Part shown: piece by piece, positions 56,630 to 64,000 of the stretch | Numbering within the stretch: the stretch's first letter is position 1 | Layout: each line of letters begins with the position of its first letter | NCBI GenBank assembly: GCA_022835595.1 | Contig: BQUP01000005.1 | Span: forward strand, 1,669,501-1,733,500 | Origin: Cystobasidium ongulense | Lineage: Eukaryota; Basidiomycota; Cystobasidiomycetes; Cystobasidiales; Cystobasidiaceae | DNA: 64,000 bases | Direction: 5' to 3' | Notes under the pieces: generated by a model | Told to the model about the DNA's origin: nothing | The model's database searches: none | The model's input: the letters and a program-made list of their open reading frames with translations, nothing else | Program-made: the position numbers and the translations under genes

Positions 56630-59322
56630 ATGGACATACTCACCATGCAAGCTGAAGCATCAAGAAACAAGCTCCGTCGCATCGCCATTTCATGCGAGAA
56701 CTGCCGCCTGCGGTAAGTGACACTGCTTATTGCCCACGCTGGCCGTACAACTACAGCAGTACGCTGAAAGATTGGTAATAATTGCAGAAAGGTAACACTA
56801 TACTACTGGCCTAATCTTTCTCTCATCACAAGAACTGACGCCCCCTTTTTCTCTAGGTCAAGTGTCAAGGTCCTCCTGCCCCGTGTGTACCATGCAAGAA
56901 GCAAGAAATAACATGCATTTTTCGGGATCAGGCCAGATCTCGTAAACCGCGCAACAGAGAAATTAGGAACGATAGCTTCGACGATTCGTTTGGCTCTCGT
57001 GGCCTGAATCACAGCGTTGAAACTTCCATAGAACCCGAACCGTATGAAGAAGGTATGTCGACAATGCCGCACTTGCCATTAAAGTCACCCACTGATAGGC
57101 TGTTGCAGGAGAAGGAATCGCGATTGCCGGCTCTCTCGCTACAGAGGAAGAGTTTATCGGTGCGCGCTGCGAAAATTAAGAGCTTTACGTGGGCGTCGAA
57201 GCACTAAAGTTGAGGACAACAGGGACTTCCGCGGTAGGTGCGCTACTAAACGATGTACAGACACAACAAGGGCCGCAAACGGCCCCTCATTCGCCTGCGA
57301 GATCATCTGGTACCCTCAGTCTGGCGACCTTGCGGACCGCCGATGCCTTCGTCTTGCCTCCAAAAGCGGAAGCCGATGAATTGGTAGCCCTCTTCTTTCA
57401 GCGTGTCCATACCATCATGCCTATACTGTAGGGTTGAATTTTGGAAGAAGTAATTCCACAAGCTTGAGCTGACGCCTTGGCTTTTGGCAGTGATCAAGCG
57501 GGATTCCTGTCCCAGTATGATGAGCTATGGACTTCCAACGGCTCTTGGGATCCTCTGAATCTTGCTCTAGTAAACCTGGTATTGGCTCTTGGATCCCAAT
57601 TTCACTCTATCAAAGCACACGACAAGAGTGTAGCGCGCTTTCAAGCTCGGGCTAGCAGGATCTTGGCGCCTTTCATGTTGGGATCTTGCTCTATGCGGCT
57701 TGTGCAGGCATGGTTGCTCATGAGTCTCCAAGTGGGTTCCGGATCTTGCCAAATGACGTAGTCCGGCAGTCTCCTTCGACGGTCAACGAAGGTTGCTGAC
57801 TGGTATCTCCAGTATCAAACGAGTGCGAGACCAGGCGCCTGCTGGAGCACGGTCGGACACGCTGTTCGGTTAGCGCACGCCTTGGGCTTGCATTTAGATG
57901 CCGAGCTCGAACAGAACACGGCCATTCCTCCGCGACAAGAACTACGCAAGCGAGTCTGGTCTGCTTGTGTCATCTTTGACCGGTCAGTATATGTTCCCAA
58001 GTGTTGACCCGATAGAAGAGCACTCACATTGCTTCCACGCAGGATGGTCGCGGTGACCTGGGGCCGTCCGACTGTAGTTGGTGACACTACTGCTTCCGAT
58101 AAGATACCAGCTATGCCATCAACTCTGGATGATACTCGACATCCTCTTGCATCGTCCGTTGATGTGGATTGCTTCAACAACCTTAATCAGCTGTATCTCA
58201 TTGCAAGCACTTCATACAAGATGCTTTACGCGCCTGACAAACAAGCGGCGCAGGTCTCCGCAGACACCAGGCGGGCTTCAGCTATACTCATTCTAGAGGC
58301 GCAACTGGACGAGTGGAGGTCCAATTTACCACCGAGACTGCAATTCACGAGTGTTTTTGATAATGATGTAGCGCTTCTCGATAGCAAGACGCACGAGAAA
58401 AGATTTCTGCAGCTTCTGTAAGCATGAAATGTTTTCTCGCTTTGTCAACATGGAATGCTTGCTGAGCGTGCCACTATAGCTATCTCAATTATGCCATGCT
58501 CATATATCGGCCGAGCGTTGAAGCAGCTCGCCGACGATATACACCCCTCGAAGCACCGTCGGCGCCCTCCTGCATGGTACAGGTCACGATGACCAGCGCG
58601 AGTGCCTGCATGGCGGCATGCTGCGAGCTTGTGGAGCTCACCGCTGCGAACTATGCGAGCGGTGATAAGTACGCCTGGTGGTGGTATGATGCTACTCGTA
58701 AGCGGCTTCCGACGCTGTTTCATTGACGCTGCCTCACCTAATGACCTGGACTCGCAGTCCTCTTTACGGCAGCTTGCGTTCTGTTTGCAGCAAGGACTGC
58801 GCCCGAACACAGCTGGGCGTTTCAAGCTTCGCTGTTTGGTACACGGGAGTCAGCCTGTCTGGAGAAGGCATTGCATGGCCTGGATCAGAGGAGACATAAA
58901 GGTGGTAACATTGATGTTTCTTATCGGGTTTTGCGCGGGATGTATGACAAGATAACGAAAAGTGAGTCGACTTCAGATCCAGCATGTATGGTACCACCGT
59001 GTCTGATGGTTCTTGTACTCTTTCTCAAGACAAGGACCAGTCAAGTCAAGGGCAATCCAGCGAAACTCTACCGCCCTTCAACATTGCAGAGTTCGGTCTG
59101 AAAGACGAGCCTAGCATGCCTTTCGATTTGAGCAATCTTGACTTTGGCGCAGTACTACCTTCAAATGTCTTTGGAGACAGCAGCCAGTCACAGTCCTTCT
59201 CTCCACGCGATATGCTCTTTGGCGGTGGGAACGACGTAACAGATATGTCCTCTATCCAGGCATTTTTGGACAGTCTGGGCGAGCCGGGAGGCTACGGCAG
59301 CGGCATGATGTGGCAGCAGTAA
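56630..59322 (+). CDS. Zn2Cys6 fungal transcription factor
   Basis: Exon 1 (56630-56712) encodes up to CENCRLR and a 4-base exon plus the next exon (from 56857) complete KVKCQGPPAPCVPCKKQE then ITCIF, a full zinc cluster with six Cys. The alternative start at 56645 lacks the first five residues. The remainder has the Fungal_trans middle-homology region: SLATEEEFIG, ADELVALFFQRVHTIMPIL, DPLNLALVNLVLALGSQF, RPGACWSTVGHAVRLAHALG, RVWSACVIFDR, WGRPTVVGDT (CWW-type cup), DEWRSNLPPRL and LLYRPSVEAAR-like. The tail is acidic/Ser-rich (NIAEFGLKDEPSMPFDLSNL), a possible activation domain, ending GSGMMWQQ. Known family role: binds CGG half-sites and controls metabolic gene clusters. Location beside the MFS pump and BVMO suggests it controls them, which is inference. 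Confidence 0.87.
56788..56791 (+). other. Predicted 4-base micro-exon in the zinc cluster
   Basis: Between introns 56713-56787 (GTAAGT..TTGCAG) and 56792-56856 (GTAACA..CTCTAG) lies AAAG. With the two leftover bases CG it makes CGA AAG, encoding Arg-Lys in CRLRKVKC. Direct joining of the outer exons would break the frame. Phases add up to exactly 29 codons before GTC AAG. Confidence 0.7.
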
Positions 59323-59443
59323 TAGCTGATTGTATAGCGTGTAACATATGTCGAGGGGATTCGAAGTACCGCAAGCCGTCGTGACATTGTGTTGGTCGAG
59401 AGTCGACCGAGGCTGGCTTTTCTTTTGCCCAAATCATCAAGCG

Positions 59444-61875
59444 ATGCTAATACTCACGCAGCTCGGCTTCAACGTCTCGGCACACAAGGGACATGACACA
59501 GGCTCGCTGAGAGACCTGCTCAGCGTTACTGCTCAGGCCATCCTCGAGGTGAGTGCAGGCTTCCTGTCATGCCATGCTGCTGGAACGTGATCGCCATATC
59601 TGAGATACTCTATCATATCTACCACAGGTCTTTATCATATGCCTCGTGGGCTACATTGGAGGCAAGAAGGGCGCAATAGATGCAAAGACCAAGCGGACGC
59701 TCAACAAGGTGTGCTGCTTATCCTTGCGTCTCGGTGGTTGCCTGTTTCCCGACAGCAGCACGTCACTGGCCCATTATCAAAGGTGCAAAAGCTGACGGGT
59801 AGATCCCCCAGCTCAACCAATCTATCTTCACACCTGCCCTGCTGTTGTAAGTCGAATCTCGCCTTCCATACTCTACTTTGAACACATCTCTCGTAGGGTC
59901 ACTGTATCAGCCATTGTGTGTCACTGACAGCCAGCTCTTTCCACTTGGCAGCGGGAAAGTCGCCTTCACGTTAACACCTGCAAAGCTCGGTGAGCTATGG
60001 ATTGTGCCCGTCGGGTGAGCTTCTGAAGTACACATGCTCTGTCACACCCAGCTCATACCATGTCCGCCCAGCTTCGTTATCATCTCCCTCGTCTCTGCTC
60101 TGGTGGCGTGGGGGCTGGCCTTCATGTTCCGTCTATCCAAGAGTCAACGAGCATTCGCCATTGCCTGTGCGACCTTTATGAACAGGTGTGCAACGATCTT
60201 CTATCCCCTACAACCACTAAGTCTAATAATGCCGCTACAATCAGTAACTCGCTTCCCATAGCCTTGATGCAATCCCTTACATACACAGTCGACAGTCTCA
60301 AATGGGGAATACAGGACACTCGGGATGCTGAGCTCGGTCGTGCACTGTCATACCTCGTTCTGTTTTCAACTCTTGGCATCATCCTCCGCTGGTCGTATGG
60401 TATCAAACTCCTCTCAACAGCAGACGATGAAGTAGTCAATGACGAAGAAAGACCTGTAGTCGTCAATGAACGCGATCCCCCGAACGAGATAGCAGCCACT
60501 CACGATGCGACTGCGCCTCTACTAGAAAATGATGGACATGGAGAAGTTGATCAAGGAGCGAATGGCAATGGGACCATGGACTCAGTCAAATCACCCCGGT
60601 TCACCGAGGGCCCAGTTACTCTCAATAGACCCCCCAACATCCGCCCAAGAGTACCAGAGAGGCGATGGACAGCTATAGGTGCCAAAGGGGACATCGGTAA
60701 CGTCGACTTCTTCGGTCGTGATTTGACAGCAGCAGAGAGAAAGCGAGTTATAAGGCAAGAATTCAGCAATTTCCGCTCTTTCCCCAACACGCCCACTCGA
60801 ACACCAGCCGCTAGTTCTTATGCTAGTTCAGCAGGTGGTACAGATACGGATGACGAGGATGAGGAGAGTCTTGACACGGACGAGGAGGATTACGAGGGGA
60901 TAGGGAGACGCGATGGGACAACTCCTTCCTCGTCGAGATGGCAAGCTAAGTTCAGAAAGAATAGGAGGAATTGTATGTCTTGGTTGAGGACCCAGATTCT
61001 CCAGCCGCTGGGCCGGTTCTGGAAAGGTTTCAGCAACTTTATGACTGCGCCTCTCTACGCTGCTTTGCTGTCGTTGGTGGTTGGTAAGTGCTGGCCTAAG
61101 CCTCCTCTGCTCTACATGGGAACACAGCTGATCATTAACTGCACCTTATATAGCCTGCATTCGACCCGTGCAAGCGCAACTTGATGCAATGGTACCGTTG
61201 AGAAAGTGAGTGTTTGCAATATACGAACGAGAGGGCTGAATCAAATGAAGGATCCTGACATCTTTGTGCATTGTGAACAGCGCCATCAAGTCAGCTGGTA
61301 ATTGCTCAGTCCCCATCACACTTATCGTACTTGGGTCGTACTTTGTTGAAGCGCCAGAGGATGCTCCAGCCAAGCCTACCCGCAAGTCAGCTCTGAAGAA
61401 ACATGCTTCTACCACATCGAGCCTTCGTCAGAAGTTCGCCGAGCTATTCAAGTCATCAGACAAGAGTGATGACGTGAAAGCTAAACCAGGGGAAAATAGA
61501 ACGGTCTTTGTCTCTGTCGTGAGCCGAATGATTGTTGCTCCTCTAAGTAAGAGAATTCCACATTGTGTTGGGAGGCTACATGAGTTGGCTGACCTTTGGC
61601 TGCCTTATATTTCTCCACACTCAGTCCTGATCCCTCTGCTTGCGCTTTGGTCTATCAAGACGAAGAACATTGCCGACGATCCAGTCTTTATCGTCACGGC
61701 TACTCTGGTCATTGGCTCTGCTCCTGCAATTACTCTCGCACAGATGACTACAGCTGTCGGCAACTCGTTCGAACGTCTCATCAGCAAGACGCTTTTCGTT
61801 AGCTACGTGGTTGTCACCTTTCCTTCGACGATAGCGCTCGTCTTGATAGGATTGGAGATTGCAGAAAGGCAGTGA
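59444..61875 (+). CDS. PIN-like auxin-efflux-carrier family transporter (Ecm3-like)
   Basis: About eight exons. The first part gives LRDLLSVTAQAILE, then VFIICLVGYIGGKKGAIDAK (helix 1, with the conserved Gly motif), IPQLNQSIFTPALLL, FTLTPAKLGELWIVPV, SFVIISLVSALVAWGLAFMF and SNSLPIALMQSLTYTVDSLK, which are family signatures. A long cytosolic loop follows (about 61-kb region 60420-61000) with acidic (DDEDEESLDTDEEDYEG) and Arg-rich parts. The second half has NFMTAPLYAALLSLVV, CIRPVQAQLDAMVPLR, AGNCSVPITLIVLGSYF, PLLALWSIKTKNIADDPVFI and LAQMTTAVGNSFE. Two five-helix halves joined by a long loop fit Ecm3/YNL095C. The substrate in fungi is unknown. The start is uncertain: ATG at 59444 leaves 34 residues before the first splice. 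Confidence 0.8.
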
Positions 61876-62272
61876 TTTGCAATAGCTGTTCGAGTCCCTC
61901 GTTTCCGGACCTGTGCCTGGGAGCAAGATTGTAGATTGTAGTCCTCTTTGTTCAGACATCATTAGGCCGCAACAAGCTAGCAATACAAGAAGCTTAGCAT
62001 AATTGATAGAAGAGTGCTATCTAACGAGACATATAGTGAAACTGTTGATGTCAGGATCTCATCTGATGAGCTGTCGAACGCGACTGACAGATTTGCTCCT
62101 CCGAAGCTGGACGCTGTTCCTCCTCGCACCTCACACCTGCACACGCTTTTGACGAGGTGACAACTTACAAGAGGTGGAGGACGACAAGAGACCCGCAGAA
62201 TAGGGAGGAGACACACGAGACCCTCGCCATTTGTAACAGCGGTCAGAGGCAGCGTTGCCTGCTCGCGCAGCC
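61876..62272. promoter_or_regulatory. Intergenic, upstream of TUP1
   Basis: 397 bases between two plus-strand genes. A minus-strand frame here is Leu/Val-rich but has no homology that I recognise and overlaps the TUP1 start. Presumably the TUP1 promoter and 5' UTR. Confidence 0.4.
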
Positions 62273-64000
62273 ATGAGCTACCTCCATCGCGCTGCTGGAG
62301 CTGCAGCTGGCAGTGGTGGCACGCCGCTACCAACAGGAGGAGCAGGACAGCCAGCAGGACAGCTGCAAGGCGGAGCAGCAGGGCCGTCGATACCACAGCA
62401 GCATATGACTTCGGTGGGGATGTCTGGGCGACTGGCCGAGCTGCTGGACTATGTCAAGGGCGAGTTTGAGACGGTTTCGTCGCAAGCAGAAGCACTGAGA
62501 CGCGACAATCACGAATACGCTGCACATGGTGAGTTTGCATGTATCAAGCAAAGTGCATTCCCTGTGCTGATTATCACGATATGTCGCTGGCTGCTATGCC
62601 GCCCACAGCCGACATGCACTTTTCAGAAGTCAGCGCTATCCGGCGAGAGCTCACCGAGCTGGAACGAGAGCACTCGCGTGCCAAGCAAGCATACGAGGAG
62701 AAGATAGCCGACCTCAAGCGCCAGCTCGAGACTGTGCGAGCTCAGCTGGGGCAAGGACCGCCCATTCCGTCTGTGATTCCAGCGAATACGAATCACTTTG
62801 GAGCGCTGATGGGGCATCCACAAGGCATGTTCGGACAAGGGGGACCATCAGCAGACAACAGGGAGAGAGAGCGAGAACGAGGAGAAATGGACCGCGAGCG
62901 CGATGTCAAGATTCCCAATGGCTCGAACGGCCACCCGAGCTCGGCTTCCGCAGGCGGACCTGGGCCTGGTCATGCTCTAGCTGGCGGGCCTGGATACCCC
63001 CAACACGGCCGACCTGGTCCTCCGGGATACAGCTATCCACAACAGCAACAGCATCATCCTCATCAGGACGGCCCTGAGCGCGGTCATGAAAGAGACGCAG
63101 CGTATCAGCAGCAATTGGGCAAACGCACGAGACCAGATGAGCCTGTGTACGATGGGCAGCCACCATCTGCAAAAAGCCGTGGTGTAGACAGTGCAAGACC
63201 ACATGAAAACGGTAAGTTGCTTTGATAGCCACTAGCCACCGCTGAGTGTCCCAGAAAGCTAAGTGTGTGCCTCCCCTCCGTCTGTGTACTGCTTCCATAA
63301 AGCAGGTGTAGAATCCAGATCATCCGCCGCCGCATCAAGCTTCCCTCCAGTTCGACCACCTTCTCGCACGTTCGCTCAATCACCACATAATATACCAGGA
63401 CGCCCGATATCGGCGGCCTCAGGTGCTCAGTCAATTGCCAACGCTCCTCCCAGCGAGCCGTCAGTCTTGTCACAAGCAGGAGCAGCAGGTCCATCGAGTG
63501 CAGTCAGCAGCGAACCGAAACCTGGTTTGAATCCACCCATACAACTTCAGAGGCCCTCCTCCACAACTCAAGGCGCTGCTCAGCCTGCTGCATCAACGAG
63601 CTCGCAACAAGATGATAGGTCTGCCAAAAAGCCCGACGGAGCCGCTGCCCCCGCACCTCAACAAGCACAACAAGCACAAGCACGCCTCCACAAACAGCCT
63701 GATTGGGATGTGACTTACAACCAAGAAGTAACAAAGAAGCTAGAAGTAGCCTTGGCTCACAGTTTTTTGCACGATAGGTGAGCAGCGATCTCGATGGCTC
63801 TGCTGCGGAGAACTTGCTGAACTTCCGTCGTCTATCTTTTTTCAGTGTTGTCTGCTGTGTTCGTATCTCTCCAAACGGCAAAATTCTCGCAACCGGTTGC
63901 AACCGAAATACGACGCTATACGATACCAAGACAGGAGCGATCGTAGCACAATTAGCAGAACCTATGGAAGGCAAGCCAGATAATTACATTCGAGCAGTTG
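62273..64000 (+). CDS. tup1: Tup1 general co-repressor (5' part; runs off the window)
   Basis: The gene starts MSYLHRAAGAAAGSGGTPLP and continues into GRLAELLDYVKGEFETVSSQ then AEALRRDNHEYAA, which after an intron joins VSAIRRELTELEREHSRAKQ and KIADLKRQLETVRAQL. This coiled coil is the Tup1 N-terminal tetramerisation domain that binds Ssn6/Cyc8. A Pro/Gly/His/Gln-rich linker follows (HPQGMFGQGG, YSYPQQQQHHPHQDG), then QPDWDVTYNQEVTKKLEVAL and the first WD40 repeat with SVVCCVRISPNGKILATGCN and TTLYDTKTGAIV, cut by the window end. Known role: recruited with Ssn6 to silence many promoters in the nucleus. The linker is longer than in yeast and contains a repeated RERE stretch. Exon boundaries keep frame at each join seen. 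Confidence 0.93.

Noticed and set aside
56161-56688. Minus-strand 175-codon frame across the MFS/regulator promoter
   Set aside because: It runs antisense through the regulator's first exon, which is fixed by a zinc cluster, and has no domain of its own.
61977-62396. Leu/Val-rich minus-strand frame that looks like membrane helices
   Set aside because: It overlaps the TUP1 start antisense; the hydrophobicity follows from Gly/Ala/Gln-rich coding on the plus strand.

Overview
The window is nuclear DNA from an intron-rich fungus, most likely a basidiomycete. Almost every gene is split by introns of about 50-70 bases with GT..AG ends. The gene set is fungal: Snt2, Prp40, Bud13, Nop12, Vps5, Alg2, Swp1/ribophorin II, Gpi19, Cue3, Tup1, a Zn2Cys6 regulator and a TRI12-like efflux pump. 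Many proteins are longer and more low-complexity than their yeast counterparts. The exact lineage cannot be told from the sequence. No rRNA, tRNA, CRISPR array, transposon or virus-like element was seen. Gene models below were built by joining open frames at splice sites, and where I counted every exon the CDS lengths are multiples of three.

Layout. 1-17 kb: a Snt2-like chromatin reader (partial, minus), a divergent EamA/SLC35F-type vacuolar transporter, Nop12 (minus), a Csr1-like Sec14 protein, a gene-poor 1.8 kb stretch, and a 1337-residue Ser-rich protein of unknown function. 17-25 kb: three tandem minus-strand F-box-like genes with the same three-exon layout and a tiny first coding exon. 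25-40 kb: a dense housekeeping block with Prp40 and an FBXO9/Pof7-type F-box protein sharing a 181-base promoter, Vps5, Alg2, a flavin monooxygenase, ribophorin II and Bud13 sharing a 203-base promoter, and then a poly-C tract with Ns that marks an assembly gap. 40-47 kb: a fourth, unrelated F-box-like gene, then two divergent amidohydrolases and a short-chain dehydrogenase. 47-64 kb: Cue3/ASCC2, a Baeyer-Villiger-type monooxygenase, Gpi19, a TRI12-like transporter divergent from a Zn2Cys6 regulator, a PIN-like (auxin efflux carrier family) transporter, and the 5' part of TUP1.

Two themes stand out. The first is the F-box-like tandem array, whose members look as if they exchange sequence by gene conversion. 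The second is a loose metabolic neighbourhood from 42 to 59 kb (two amidohydrolases, SDR, BVMO, efflux pump, regulator) that resembles a catabolic or detoxification cluster interrupted by housekeeping genes. Several splicing oddities are also visible: a 4-base micro-exon inside a zinc cluster, a GC-AG intron beside an 18-base exon, 4-base first coding exons, and in-frame introns lacking stops.
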